Source: Marinobacter sp. F4206 (lineage in GTDB: Bacteria; Pseudomonadota; Gammaproteobacteria; Pseudomonadales; Oleiphilaceae). From it: a stretch of 64,000 nucleotides of DNA. Shown one piece after another: positions 1 to 9,667 of this stretch. The first letter of the stretch is position 1; every line of letters begins with the position of its first letter. The stretch is taken from assembly GCF_019392195.1 (NCBI RefSeq), contig NZ_JAHXKI010000002.1, positions 1,736,001 through 1,800,000 on the forward strand, given 5' to 3'. Both the position numbers and the translations under genes were made by a program. The notes under the pieces were generated by a model. That model did not search any database, had not been told where the DNA came from, and worked only from the letters and a program-made list of their open reading frames with translations.

Positions 1-2
1 AG

Positions 3-1418
3 GGCTGGCTGGATGCCGAGCCGATGCTGGGCCTGGATGATCTCTTCCGGCTTTATACCCTGGCGGAACTAAGACCGGTGTTTGCCGACGAGCTGACTCG
101 TCAGGGTCTCCCGAAGACCCTGGCCAAGGCCCGGTTGCGTGAGGTCCTGCGACCCCGGTACGCCCATGCCCTGCCAGTGCCGGACTGGCTTGGCCCCGAT
201 CAGGCACCGGTGGTCCGGGTGCAGCACATGGCCCTGTTCGACCGGATCCGATTGATGTTCTTTGGGAACCTGCGCCAGAGCTGGTCCGATTTCGTGCTGG
301 TGGAGCTCGGTCACCAACGCTATGAGCGGGTAACCCTGTCGCCGGACTCCCGGGCCTTCCATCAGCGCGAGGACGTGGACTGCTACCTGGCCATGCACGA
401 TTGCCGGGAACGGCTGGATGCCGGTGTTCCGGCCGATGCCGTGTGGGCGGATGTGCCCGCGGCTTCGGAGAATCCCTGGCTCTCCAGCCGCCGGGACCGG
501 TTGTTGCTGGAGCTGGGCCGACAGGCCGAACGCCAGGGTGACCGGACCCTGGCCCTCGAAGCCCTCACCGCCAGTGGCCACCGCGAAGCCCGGCTGAAGC
601 GACTGCGGCTGCTGGAACGCATGAAGCGCTTTGACGAGGCCTGGGACCTGGCCCGGAGCTGGCAGACCGAGGACCTGAGTGATGCCGAGGCCCAGGGGCT
701 GGGCCGACTCCTGAAACGCCTGGCATCCCGAATGGGGGCACCGTCGCCCCGGGTCACCCGGGAACCTCCGATCGAGACGCTCACCCTTACCCTGCCACCA
801 CCGCCGTCGGGGTCGGTGGAGCTGGCGGCGCGGGATGCCCTGAGCCGGGACGACGCTCCGGTTTTCTACGTGGAGAACACCCTGATCAACGGCCTGTTCG
901 GGCTGCTATGCTGGCAGACCATTTTCACCGCCATCCCCGGCGCCTTTTTCCATCCGTTTCACACCGGTCCGGCCGACCTCACCCGCGAGGATTTTGTCGC
1001 CCGCCGCCAGTCGTCGTTCGATCGGTGTTTTGCCTTGCTGGAGGATGGCGGCTATCGCCGGGTCATCCTGGACAATTATGCGGCCAAGCAGGGCGTCGCC
1101 AACCCGTTCGTGATCTGGCCGGTGCTGACTGGGGAGCTGGTAACTCTGGCGCTGGAATGCATTCCGGCCCGAGACCTGCGGATTCTGTTCGAGCGTCTGC
1201 TGTTGAACATCCGGGAACACCGCAGCGGGTTCCCGGATCTGATCCAGTTCTACCCGGCGTCCCGGCCCACCGAGGCTCGCTACCGGATGATCGAGGTGAA
1301 AGGCCCGGGGGATCGACTGCAGGACCACCAGGTTCGGTGGCTGGCGTTTTTCGCCGGTAACGGCATTGCCGCCAGCGTCTGTTATGTACGCTGGCAAAGC
1401 GACGGAGAGTCTGGGTGA
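3..1418 (+). CDS. VRR-NUC (FAN1-like) nuclease, 5' end missing
   Basis: The reading frame is open to the left edge of the window, so the N-terminus is missing. An internal ATG lies at 24, but it is probably not the real start because bacterial FAN1 homologues are longer, around 550 residues. The C-terminus carries the VRR-NUC signature: GFPDLIQF near residue 402 (counted from the ATG at 24), followed by EVKGPGD near 424 and a conserved Q-x-x-WL. Together these form the (P)D...ExK metal site. The family cuts branched DNA and unhooks interstrand crosslinks. The stop codon overlaps the GTG of the following helicase gene (GTGA), implying translational coupling. The family call is strong; crosslink repair is inferred from FAN1 homologues. 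Confidence 0.85.
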   Translation, partial: GWLDAEPMLGLDDLFRLYTLAELRPVFADELTRQGLPKTLAKARLREVLRPRYAHALPVPDWLGPDQAPVVRVQHMALFDRIRLMFFGNLRQSWSDFVLVELGHQRYERVTLSPDSRAFHQREDVDCYLAMHDCRERLDAGVPADAVWADVPAASENPWLSSRRDRLLLELGRQAERQGDRTLALEALTASGHREARLKRLRLLERMKRFDEAWDLARSWQTEDLSDAEAQGLGRLLKRLASRMGAPSPRVTREPPIETLTLTLPPPPSGSVELAARDALSRDDAPVFYVENTLINGLFGLLCWQTIFTAIPGAFFHPFHTGPADLTREDFVARRQSSFDRCFALLEDGGYRRVILDNYAAKQGVANPFVIWPVLTGELVTLALECIPARDLRILFERLLLNIREHRSGFPDLIQFYPASRPTEARYRMIEVKGPGDRLQDHQVRWLAFFAGNGIAASVCYVRWQSDGESG

Positions 1419-3667
1419 AGGTTGCCGTCCGTACCCTGTGTGAATTTGCCGCTCGCCGTGGCGATCTGGATTTCCGCTATACCCCGGCGCCCAGTTCCGA
1501 GGAGGGCATAGCCGGCCACCAGTCGATCCAGGCCCGGCGCGGGTATGGTTATGAGAGCGAGTATTTACTCACCGGGGAATGCCTGGGTTTGAAGCTTTCG
1601 GGTCGAGCGGATGGCTATCATCCGCATCGCGGCCGGCTGGAGGAGATCAAGACCCACCGGGGCGACCTGTCCCGTATCCGGGAACACCAGCGGGCCCTGC
1701 ACCGGGCTCAGTTACGCGCCTACGGGGCATTGCTCTGTCGTCAGGAGAACCTGAAGAAACTGGAACTGACCCTGGTGTATTACGACACCGGCAAGGACAA
1801 AGAGACGCCGATCACCGAAACCGCCACGGCGGTCGAACTCTGGCAGGAACTGGAAGCCTTGTGTGATCAGTTCCGGACCTGGGCGGCGCAGGAGGAGCAT
1901 CATCGGGAACGGCGGGACGCCCGACTGACGGGCCTGCGGTTTCCCTTTCCGGCGTTCCGGCCGCGCCAGCGCCAGCTGGCGGAAACCGTCTATAAGAATT
2001 CGATGCAGGCGGGCACCCTGTTGCTGGAAGCGCCCACGGGCCTCGGCAAAACCCTGGGTACCCTGTTTCCAGCACTGATGGCAATGCCGGCCGCGGGCCA
2101 GGACCGGCTGTACTACCTCACCTGTCGCAACACCGCGCGCCAGCTGGCGGTTGATGCCATCGAGCGCCTGCGTACTGCCCAGGACAACCCGCAATACTGG
2201 CCGTTGCGGACTCTGGAACTGGTGTCCAAGGACGACGCCTGTGAGCATCCGGACAAGGCCTGCCACGGAGATTCCTGCCCATTGGCGAAGGGGTTCTTTG
2301 ACCGGTTACCGGACGCCCGGGCGGAAGCGGTTCAGACCGGGACTACCCTGACCCGGGCGGTGCTGGCGCGAATCGCTGCCGGGCACGGAATCTGTCCCTA
2401 CTTCCTGGCACAGGAGATGGCGCGCTGGAGCGATGTGGTGGTCGGCGACGTCAACCGGATGTTTGACCAGTCTGCCCTGCTCCACGGTCTGATCCGTCAG
2501 AACCAGTGGCACGCCACCGTACTGCTGGATGAGGCCCATAATCTGGTGGACCGCGCCCGGGGCATGTACTCGGTGCGCCTGGACCAGCAGCGTCTGTTGC
2601 GGATCCGGAAAACCGCGCCGAGGGTACTTAAGTCGCACCTGGACCGGACGGCCCGGGCCTGGCAGGGCGTTATCCGGGATCATGGCGACGCCGGCGACAC
2701 CCCGGTGTTCCTCGACAGCCTGCCGTCGGCGCTGGTCGGCAGCCTGCTTGGACTGGTCTCCGCGCTGACCGACTTTCTGGCTGACAACCCGCCGGACCTG
2801 GCCTTGCAGGAACTGCTGTTCGAATCCGTGGCGTTCATGAAGCTGGCCGATACCTTCGGCGATCATTCCCTGTGCGAGTTCCGCCGTACCGGCCGGGGTC
2901 GCGCCAGCGTGACCATCCAGAACCTGGTGCCGGCGGACTTTCTGCGGGAACGGTTTGCGGCGGCCCGCTCGGTGCTGCTGTTTTCCGCGACCCTCAGCCC
3001 CGGGGTCTATTACCGGGATCTTTTGGGTCTGCCCGACGACAGCCGGTTTACCTCCCTGCCCAGCCCGTTCACCGCGGATCAGCTTCAGGTGCACTTCACG
3101 CCCCACATCAGTACCCGTCAGGCGGACCGGCAGGCGTCGGCCCAACCCATCGCGCAGCTGATTGCCGGGCAGTTCCGGGAGCGGCCGGGACACTACCTGG
3201 CGTTCTTCAGCAGCTTCAGTTACCTCAATACCGTCAGTGACGCGCTGACCCGGGAAGCGCCGGAGGTTCCGCAACGGTCCCAGCAGCCAGGCATGAGTCC
3301 GCAGCAACGCGCGGCCTTCCTGGACGGGTTCCGGGAACCCGGTGGCAGTGTTGCGTTTGCGGTACTCGGAGGTGTGTTCAGCGAGGGCATTGACCTGCCC
3401 GGTGACCAATTGATCGGAGCCTTTGTCGCCACCCTGGGCCTGCCGCCCTTTGATGCCTGGCACGAGATTCTCAAGGCGCGTCTGCAGCAGCGCTTCGGGG
3501 CCGGCTATGACTACACTTACCTGATCCCCGGTCTGCAGAAAGTGGCCCAGGCCGCGGGCCGGGTGATTCGTACCCCTGAGGACGAGGGTGTGATCTGGCT
3601 GATCGACGACCGGTTTCTCAAACCACCAGCCCGGAATCTGTTACCTGGCTGGTGGTTTGAGACCTGA
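1415..3667 (+). CDS. XPD/DinG-family Fe-S DNA helicase with N-terminal nuclease-like domain
   Basis: A 750-residue superfamily 2 helicase. The Walker A motif APTGLGKT is at 206-213 and the DEAH box (LDEAHNL) at 371-377. Four cysteines between them (C276, C283, C288, C327) fit the Fe-S cluster of Rad3/XPD/DinG helicases. The N-terminus carries SGRADG (D66), LEEIKT (E77, K79) and a downstream Q..Y pair. This is the D...ExK...QxxY pattern of PD-(D/E)XK nucleases of the RecB/Cas4 type. The GTG start overlaps the stop of the upstream VRR-NUC gene. A 5'-3' DNA helicase acting with that nuclease in repair is the likely role; the nuclease activity of the N-terminal domain is an inference from motif order. 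Confidence 0.86.
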   Translation: MKVAVRTLCEFAARRGDLDFRYTPAPSSEEGIAGHQSIQARRGYGYESEYLLTGECLGLKLSGRADGYHPHRGRLEEIKTHRGDLSRIREHQRALHRAQLRAYGALLCRQENLKKLELTLVYYDTGKDKETPITETATAVELWQELEALCDQFRTWAAQEEHHRERRDARLTGLRFPFPAFRPRQRQLAETVYKNSMQAGTLLLEAPTGLGKTLGTLFPALMAMPAAGQDRLYYLTCRNTARQLAVDAIERLRTAQDNPQYWPLRTLELVSKDDACEHPDKACHGDSCPLAKGFFDRLPDARAEAVQTGTTLTRAVLARIAAGHGICPYFLAQEMARWSDVVVGDVNRMFDQSALLHGLIRQNQWHATVLLDEAHNLVDRARGMYSVRLDQQRLLRIRKTAPRVLKSHLDRTARAWQGVIRDHGDAGDTPVFLDSLPSALVGSLLGLVSALTDFLADNPPDLALQELLFESVAFMKLADTFGDHSLCEFRRTGRGRASVTIQNLVPADFLRERFAAARSVLLFSATLSPGVYYRDLLGLPDDSRFTSLPSPFTADQLQVHFTPHISTRQADRQASAQPIAQLIAGQFRERPGHYLAFFSSFSYLNTVSDALTREAPEVPQRSQQPGMSPQQRAAFLDGFREPGGSVAFAVLGGVFSEGIDLPGDQLIGAFVATLGLPPFDAWHEILKARLQQRFGAGYDYTYLIPGLQKVAQAAGRVIRTPEDEGVIWLIDDRFLKPPARNLLPGWWFET

Positions 3668-3680
3668 CGGCGATGCGGCG

Positions 3681-4052
3681 TTACCCGAAGTGGAAAAACG
3701 CCAGCTTGTTGCCGTCCGGGTCCTTTACGTAAGCACCATAGAACTGGTCGGGGATCCGCTGTCCCGGCTCGCCGTCGCAGCTGGCTCCGAGTTCGATGGC
3801 TTTGTGGTAATGGGCATCCACCGCCTCTTTGGAGCCGGGATGGATCGCCACCATATTGCCGTTGCCCGGGTGATTGGGCTCTTTGTTGAAGGGTTCGCAG
3901 ACCGCCAGCATGGGTGAACCCATGCTCTTGCCGATGAAGGCAATGCGGCCCATGTCCAGCAGGACCTTGGCGCCCAGATCGGCGAGCAGTTCCGCGTAAA
4001 ACGCCTTCGCCTTGTCCATGTCACTGACACCGATGGTGACGTATCCGATCAT
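3681..4052 (-). CDS. VOC (glyoxalase/bleomycin-resistance fold) family protein
   Basis: About 123 residues. The start is placed at the ATG at 4052, preceded by CGGAGC as a ribosome binding site, rather than at the in-frame ATG at 4091, which adds 13 atypical residues. The protein has the two-half VOC fold, with IGVSDMDKAKAFYAELL at the N-terminus and GAYVKDPDGNKLAFFHFG at the C-terminus. VOC proteins bind a divalent metal and act as lyases, dioxygenases or resistance proteins. The sequence does not indicate a substrate. It is convergent with the helicase gene, with a 13-base gap. Confidence 0.75.
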   Translation of the reverse strand: MIGYVTIGVSDMDKAKAFYAELLADLGAKVLLDMGRIAFIGKSMGSPMLAVCEPFNKEPNHPGNGNMVAIHPGSKEAVDAHYHKAIELGASCDGEPGQRIPDQFYGAYVKDPDGNKLAFFHFG

Positions 4053-4127
4053 GTTGTTTGCTCCGCTTTGGGTTTTGGTATTGGTATACATACGGGCAGT
4101 TTCCTGCCGGGATTAATGGGTGTGGGT

Positions 4128-5411
4128 TCAGTCGCCTTTGGCACCACTGACCACCACCCGGTTCCGTCCGGCCCGCTTGGCCTGGTAAAGCGACTGGTCG
4201 CACATGGCGAGCAGATCGCGCACGGACGGGACATCCGTTGACCAGCTGACGACACCGGCACTGAGGGTGACGCTGAAGGGCTGGCCCTCGTCGCTGACGA
4301 ACGCCAGGGTTTCCAGGCTCGTGCGCAGGGATTCGGCCACATGCCGGGCATCGCCCAAGGTGGTGCCGGGCATCAGCACAATGAACTCCTCGCCTCCGGT
4401 CCGGGCCACGATGTCGGCCTTGCGGGTTCGGGATTCGATCAACCGGGCAATGGTCTGAAGCACGGCGTCGCCCATGGGGTGGCCCCAAGAGTCGTTGATT
4501 GCCTTGAAGAAATCAATGTCCAGAGAGATGAGCGAGAAGGTGTGGCCGTAGCGCTCGTTCTCGGCCGCCAGTTCTTCCAGTTTCCGGAGCATGTACCGGC
4601 GGTTATACAGACCCGTAAGCTCATCGGTGATGGATAACTGCTCCAGTTCCAGCTCCAGAAGCTTACGGTCGTCGATGTCCGTGATCACGCCGTGCCAGGT
4701 GATGCTGCCATCGATATCCCGCTCCGGTCGGGACACGCCCCGAAGCCAGCGCACCCGGTCACCGAGCACAATCCGGAAATCACACACCCATTGGCAAAGG
4801 GTCCGGGCCGATTCGTCAATGGTCGCCTGGACCCGCGGCAGGTCGTCCGGGTGGATCGGGTCGAACATCAGGTCGGGATTGGCCCTGGCGTCTTCTGCCG
4901 ACACGCCATAGAAATCTTCGGTCTTCTGGCTCAGGTAGGGGAAGTGAAACCGGCCGTCCGGATCCATCACGAAGCTGTAGATGACGCCCGGCAGGGACTC
5001 GGCCAGCTTCTGGAGCTGATGCTGGCTGACCTTCTCGTCGGTAACATCGAGATGGGTGCCCATCAGCCACCGGTGACTGCTTTCGTAGCGGTCGGTGAGC
5101 AGCGTGCCTCGGGTATGGATGTACCGCCACTGGCCATTCTTGTGCAACATCCGGACCACGCACTCGTATTGCGGATTCTCGCCATTCAGGTACTGGGCCA
5201 GGGCCTGGTGGGCGGCCTGCACATCGTCGGCATGACTCAGCCGTTCCCAGGTCTGGAAGGACACCGGTGACAGTTCGTCGAGGCTGTACCCCAGCATGGA
5301 CGCCCATCGGTCGTTGAAGATGATCTCGCCGGTGTCCAGATTGAATTCCCAGGTGCCTGCTCCGGTACCTTCGAGGATGGCCTTCAACCGGGTTTCCGCA
5401 GATAGCTGCAT
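4128..5411 (-). CDS. PAS-PAS-GGDEF diguanylate cyclase
   Basis: A 427-residue soluble protein with no membrane segment. Two PAS domains cover roughly residues 5-125 and 135-250. A GGDEF domain follows, with an intact GGEEF active site at 339-343 and an RxxD inhibitory site at 330-333 (RKAD, five residues upstream). It should make c-di-GMP from two GTP and be product-inhibited. The PAS domains probably sense a small ligand or redox state, but no cofactor motif is obvious. It lies on the same strand as, and 31 bp downstream of, a GGDEF/EAL gene, so the two may be co-transcribed. Confidence 0.88.
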   Translation of the reverse strand: MQLSAETRLKAILEGTGAGTWEFNLDTGEIIFNDRWASMLGYSLDELSPVSFQTWERLSHADDVQAAHQALAQYLNGENPQYECVVRMLHKNGQWRYIHTRGTLLTDRYESSHRWLMGTHLDVTDEKVSQHQLQKLAESLPGVIYSFVMDPDGRFHFPYLSQKTEDFYGVSAEDARANPDLMFDPIHPDDLPRVQATIDESARTLCQWVCDFRIVLGDRVRWLRGVSRPERDIDGSITWHGVITDIDDRKLLELELEQLSITDELTGLYNRRYMLRKLEELAAENERYGHTFSLISLDIDFFKAINDSWGHPMGDAVLQTIARLIESRTRKADIVARTGGEEFIVLMPGTTLGDARHVAESLRTSLETLAFVSDEGQPFSVTLSAGVVSWSTDVPSVRDLLAMCDQSLYQAKRAGRNRVVVSGAKGD

Positions 5412-5442
5412 GGGGTCCCTTACCTAATATGTTCGTGCCTGG

Positions 5443-7842
5443 CTAGTTAAGCACATGTCGGTGGTCCCAGTGAAACCGACGTGCCCATTCCAGCGCCTCT
5501 TTCAACGGCAGCGGCGGACTGTACAAAAATCCCTGTCCGTTTTCGCAACCCAGTTCAATGAGTCGTTGCTCGACCTCGACGGTTTCGATCCCTTCCGCAA
5601 CGGTACGACGGTTGAAGCTGTGAGACAGGCCCAGGATCGCCTGGACGATCATGCCGTCGTTCGGATCGGTGATCATGTCCTGGACGAACGAGCGGTCGAT
5701 CTTGATTTCCCGGGCGGGCAGATCGCGGAAATAAGTCAGTGACGAGCAGCCGGTGCCAAAGTCATCAAGCGAGATATCTATGCCCAGGTCCCGGCAAATT
5801 CCGAGGTTTGCCAGTGCCGTGTGGGCATCGTCCAGGGCGGTGGTTTCGAGAATTTCGATAATCAGCCGGGACCTGACCTCAGACCGACAAGGGCCGAGGA
5901 CGGTGCTGATATCGTCCGGAAACTGGTCACTCAGGAAATGGCAGGGGCTGAGATTGACACTGATCGTGTAAGGAAGCCCCTGTTCGACAAACTCTTCGAG
6001 CACCTGAATGGCAGAGCGGATGACGAACAAGCCAACCAGGCGGGCGTGTTCGGTGTACTCGATGTGATCCAGAAATCGTCCAGGGCTTAACAGGCCTTCG
6101 TCCGGGTGGTTCCAGCGTATCAGGGCTTCAAAACCCTCAAGCGACCGGTTTTGGAGGTTGAGCTTGGGTTGGTAATAGAGTTCCAGTTCCCGGTTGTTCA
6201 GGGCTCCGCCAATCTGTTCCAGCACGCGCACCCGCTCCTTGCGGGTCAGGTGACTGTCCAGATCGAAGACCTTATAGCCGTTCTTGCCGGATTCCTTGGC
6301 CGCGTACATGGCCTGGTCCGCATGCCGGAGCAGCATATCGGTATCGACATTGTCGTCCGGGTAGACGGTGACGCCCATGCTGGCCGACAGGTGCAGTACG
6401 AACCGTTGATAAATGATGGGCTGGCGGATGGTTTCCAGCATCCGGGCGTAGACTTTCGGGTGGTCGACCTCCCTGAGAATGGCGACGAATTCGTCCCCCC
6501 CCAGCCGGGCCACGACGTCGTGTTCACGAACGGCGGTCTGAAGCCGCTGCGCGACGCTCTTGAGAACCGCATCGCCAACGGCGTGTCCATGCTCGTCGTT
6601 GATTTCCTTGAATCCGTCCAGATCGATAAAGCAGACGGCGACCTTGCCATTGCGCTGATCGGCCTCGTGCAACTCCTCTTCGAACAGTTCGGTCAGGCGT
6701 CTGCGGTTGGGCAGTCCGGTCAGGGCGTCGTAATTGGCTGCCTGCTCGAGGTGTTTCTGGTGCTCACGTCGTTCCTGGTACAGGCGCTTTCGCTCGATCA
6801 GGTTGCCAACGGTTTGCAGCAGGGGGTCGAGTTCGTCCGCCAGTTGTTTTCGGTAGCCACCCAGGCGGTTGGCGAGGCCGACCAGACCGATCTGCACGTC
6901 TTCGGAAAAGATCGGAATCCCGATGTAGCTGTCAATGACCGGATGGCCGGGGGGCAAGCCACCGCGCCGGGGATCGGTGCCAACGTCATCCGAGATGATG
7001 ACTTCGCCGGTCACCATCGGTTTGCCAAGGAGGTTGTCCAGGCGCTCGAAGATCAGGCCCCGCCGTTCCACCTGTTGATAGAGTGCCTGGGTTTCCGGGC
7101 TCCAGGCGATGTTGGTGATGGCGCCGATCTTCAGAAAGGGCGCGCCGCCCTCCGAATGCAGTACTTCTCCGATAAATCCGAACTGGCTTCCGGTCAAGGA
7201 CAGCAGATCGTTCAGCATCTGCTCGAAAGCGGCCCGCTCATTGTCGCTGGTCAGGAATACATTCTGGGCCCGGTGGATCGCCCGGCTTAGATGAGAAACC
7301 TCGACGTAGTCGCTTTCGTCGCTCGCCAGATACGAGCGTTCCAATTCGTCTTCAATCAGGCTGGCCAGCGTGCGCAGGACATCCAGGTCAATTTCGGTGT
7401 ACGTGCGGGGTTGGTCGTCGATGATACAGAGCGTCCCAAGCTTGAAGCCGCTCGGTTCGCGGACCGGCATGCCGGCGTAGAAGCGAATGTGGGGCTCGTC
7501 CGTCACCAGCGGATTGTTGCGAAACCGGGGATCCTGGGCGGCATCCTCGACCACAAACAGTTTGTCCTGTCGGATGGCATGATCACAGAAGGCGACGGAA
7601 CGCGGCGTTTCCTGCAGGTCCGTGCCCTGGCTCGACTTGAACCACTGCCGTTCGACGTCAAGGATGGTGAACAGGGCTATTTTCACCCCGTAGTACTGGC
7701 GCGCGATCCGGGTCAGCCGCTCGAAGCGCTCTTCTGGCGGGGTATCGAGAATGCCGAGCCGTTCGAGGGCGGCCAATCGTCGTTTTTCAACGCTGCTAGG
7801 AGTCATACAGCTGCCTTGGATGGGAGGGGCGCTCTGTGTCAT
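5443..7842 (-). CDS. GAF-GAF-GGDEF-EAL bifunctional c-di-GMP protein
   Basis: About 799 residues from the ATG at 7842. An upstream in-frame ATG at 7947 would add 35 cysteine-rich, unconserved residues; a third option is the ATG at 7806. Two GAF-like sensor domains (roughly 30-165 and 195-355) precede a GGDEF domain with intact GGDEF and an RxxD site (REHD). A C-terminal EAL domain keeps the EAL motif (FEALIRWNHP), DDFGTG and the KIDRSFV segment. Both cyclase and phosphodiesterase activity look possible, so the net direction cannot be told from sequence. It is divergent from the phospholipase D gene and precedes the PAS-PAS-GGDEF gene. Confidence 0.85.
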   Translation of the reverse strand: MTQSAPPIQGSCMTPSSVEKRRLAALERLGILDTPPEERFERLTRIARQYYGVKIALFTILDVERQWFKSSQGTDLQETPRSVAFCDHAIRQDKLFVVEDAAQDPRFRNNPLVTDEPHIRFYAGMPVREPSGFKLGTLCIIDDQPRTYTEIDLDVLRTLASLIEDELERSYLASDESDYVEVSHLSRAIHRAQNVFLTSDNERAAFEQMLNDLLSLTGSQFGFIGEVLHSEGGAPFLKIGAITNIAWSPETQALYQQVERRGLIFERLDNLLGKPMVTGEVIISDDVGTDPRRGGLPPGHPVIDSYIGIPIFSEDVQIGLVGLANRLGGYRKQLADELDPLLQTVGNLIERKRLYQERREHQKHLEQAANYDALTGLPNRRRLTELFEEELHEADQRNGKVAVCFIDLDGFKEINDEHGHAVGDAVLKSVAQRLQTAVREHDVVARLGGDEFVAILREVDHPKVYARMLETIRQPIIYQRFVLHLSASMGVTVYPDDNVDTDMLLRHADQAMYAAKESGKNGYKVFDLDSHLTRKERVRVLEQIGGALNNRELELYYQPKLNLQNRSLEGFEALIRWNHPDEGLLSPGRFLDHIEYTEHARLVGLFVIRSAIQVLEEFVEQGLPYTISVNLSPCHFLSDQFPDDISTVLGPCRSEVRSRLIIEILETTALDDAHTALANLGICRDLGIDISLDDFGTGCSSLTYFRDLPAREIKIDRSFVQDMITDPNDGMIVQAILGLSHSFNRRTVAEGIETVEVEQRLIELGCENGQGFLYSPPLPLKEALEWARRFHWDHRHVLN

Positions 7843-7962
7843 GACAAGTTTTGTGCCATGACAAATAGCACAGCAATGGCTACCTTGAAAATAACAGCTT
7901 GAGCATAACACTACTCCGGACGAAGTGGCCGGGTCTGTTTGGTTCACCAGAAAGGAATTGTG

Positions 7963-9528
7963 GTGTCCGAAAACTCAATTATACGGCTACCAGGGATCGC
8001 AATCCTCGCCATGGTGATGGTGAGTCTCGTCGGTTGTGCTCTGCCGGCAATGACCGAACGCACGGAGAGTGTGTCGCTCCCGATCCAGCAAACCGAAGAT
8101 ACCCGACTGGGACGGGCCATCGCCCCGGCGCTGGCCGAGCACGGTGACAACAGCGGCATTCTTACCCTGGCGGATCCCTTCGACGCCTTTGCTGCCCGTG
8201 TCTTGTTGGCGGAAGGGGCCGATGCCTCACTGGATGTCCAGTACTATATCTGGCGGTATGACACCAGCGGCCGATTGCTGCTCAACGCGCTCTACCGGGC
8301 GGCGGAGCGCGGAGTCCGGGTCCGGTTGTTGCTCGACGACAATGGCATCTCCGGTATGGATGAGCCCCTGGCGGCACTGGACGTTCACCCCAACATCGAG
8401 GTGCGGTTGTTCAACCCTTTCCCGACGCGAAGCGCCAAGTGGTTGGGTTATCTCGGCGACTTTTCCCGTCTGAATCACCGCATGCACAACAAATCCTTCA
8501 CCGCGGATAACCAGGCCGCGATCATCGGCGGCCGCAACATTGCCGATGAGTATTTTGGTGCCGGCTACGGGGCGCTGTTCGCGGATCTGGACATCCTGGC
8601 CATCGGACCCATCGTCGACGAGCTGTCCAATGACTTCGATCGTTACTGGGCCAGTGCGTCAGCCTACCCGGCGGAGCTGTTGTTGCCCGAGATGGGGCTT
8701 GAGGAACTCATCACCCTGATGCGGTCGGCGCAGGCGCTGGAACAGAGCCCCGAGGCGGCCGAATACGTACGTTCGGTGGCGGATTCCACGTTTATGACCG
8801 CCCTGCTGAAAGGCGAGCTACGCTTCACCTGGGCGCCGGTCAGCATGGTGAGTGATGACCCGGCCAAGGCGCTGGGCGAAAGCGATGGTGACGACCTGAT
8901 GAGCCGGCAACTGGCTCGGGCCCTGGGGGAACCCACCTCTTCCGTGGATCTGGTGTCGCCCTACTTCATACCCGGCAAGCCCGGCCTGGCGCTGTTTCGG
9001 GAACTCGAAAGCAAGGGGGTTGAGGTCCGGGTACTGACCAATTCCCTCGAGGCCAACGACGTGGCGCTGGTTCATGCCGGCTACGCGAAATACCGAAAGC
9101 CGCTGCTGGAAGCGGGCGTGGAGTTGTTCGAGCTGCGCAAGCTGGACGAGGGCAAATCCGTGGAGAGAGGATTGCAGACCGGCCTGTCAGGCAGCTCCTC
9201 TTCCAGTCTGCACGCCAAGACCTTTGCCGTGGATGGCGACACTCTGTTCGTTGGCTCCTTCAACTTTGATCCCCGTTCCACGCACCTCAATACCGAGCTG
9301 GGCTTTATCATTGAGGATCGTGAGCTGGCGGCCATGCTGGAAACCCTGTTTGAAGAGCGGCTGGCTTCGGTTGCCTACGAAGTGGTGCTGGATGACGACG
9401 GCGATCTGCAGTGGATTGAGCGTAACGGCGATGAAGTCATCCGCCACAGTCATGATCCTGAGGCCGGGGCGTTCAAACGGGGGATGGTGTTTGTGTTCTC
9501 TCTCTTGCCTATCGAGGGGCTTCTGTAA
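7963..9528 (+). CDS. ClsC-like phospholipase D family lipoprotein
   Basis: About 521 residues. The GTG at 7963 is preceded by AAAGGA at a good spacing; the GTG at 7960 is equally possible, and a TTG at 7939 is less likely. An N-terminal hydrophobic segment ends in the lipobox LVGC. Two HKD catalytic motifs are visible: HNKSFTAD followed by [11 protein letters not shown], and HAKTFAVD followed by GSFNFDPRS. This layout resembles E. coli ClsC (YmdC), which makes cardiolipin from phosphatidylglycerol and phosphatidylethanolamine. A lipid-anchored envelope cardiolipin synthase is the best guess, but another phosphodiesterase substrate is possible. It stands alone on the plus strand. Confidence 0.78.
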   Translation: MSENSIIRLPGIAILAMVMVSLVGCALPAMTERTESVSLPIQQTEDTRLGRAIAPALAEHGDNSGILTLADPFDAFAARVLLAEGADASLDVQYYIWRYDTSGRLLLNALYRAAERGVRVRLLLDDNGISGMDEPLAALDVHPNIEVRLFNPFPTRSAKWLGYLGDFSRLNHRMHNKSFTADNQAAIIGGRNIADEYFGAGYGALFADLDILAIGPIVDELSNDFDRYWASASAYPAELLLPEMGLEELITLMRSAQALEQSPEAAEYVRSVADSTFMTALLKGELRFTWAPVSMVSDDPAKALGESDGDDLMSRQLARALGEPTSSVDLVSPYFIPGKPGLALFRELESKGVEVRVLTNSLEANDVALVHAGYAKYRKPLLEAGVELFELRKLDEGKSVERGLQTGLSGSSSSSLHAKTFAVDGDTLFVGSFNFDPRSTHLNTELGFIIEDRELAAMLETLFEERLASVAYEVVLDDDGDLQWIERNGDEVIRHSHDPEAGAFKRGMVFVFSLLPIEGLL

Positions 9529-9555
9529 AAAAGAAGTGTAGGCAAAACGGGAAAG

Positions 9556-9632
<77 letters not shown>

Positions 9633-9645
9633 ATCAACGGCCGGT

Positions 9646-9651
9646 ATTATA
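9646..9651 (-). promoter_or_regulatory. -10 box of the tRNA-Pro promoter
   Basis: A perfect TATAAT on the minus strand, 13 nt upstream of the tRNA 5' end. That is the usual distance for a tRNA promoter. The -35 region would fall at the very end of gmhB and is only weakly consensus-like. Confidence 0.6.
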
Positions 9652-9667
9652 CGGATTCACTCTGGTT

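Noticed and set aside
6106..7290. A 394-codon plus-strand frame opposite the GAF-GGDEF-EAL gene
   Set aside because: The minus strand encodes intact GGDEF and EAL motifs across the same bases.
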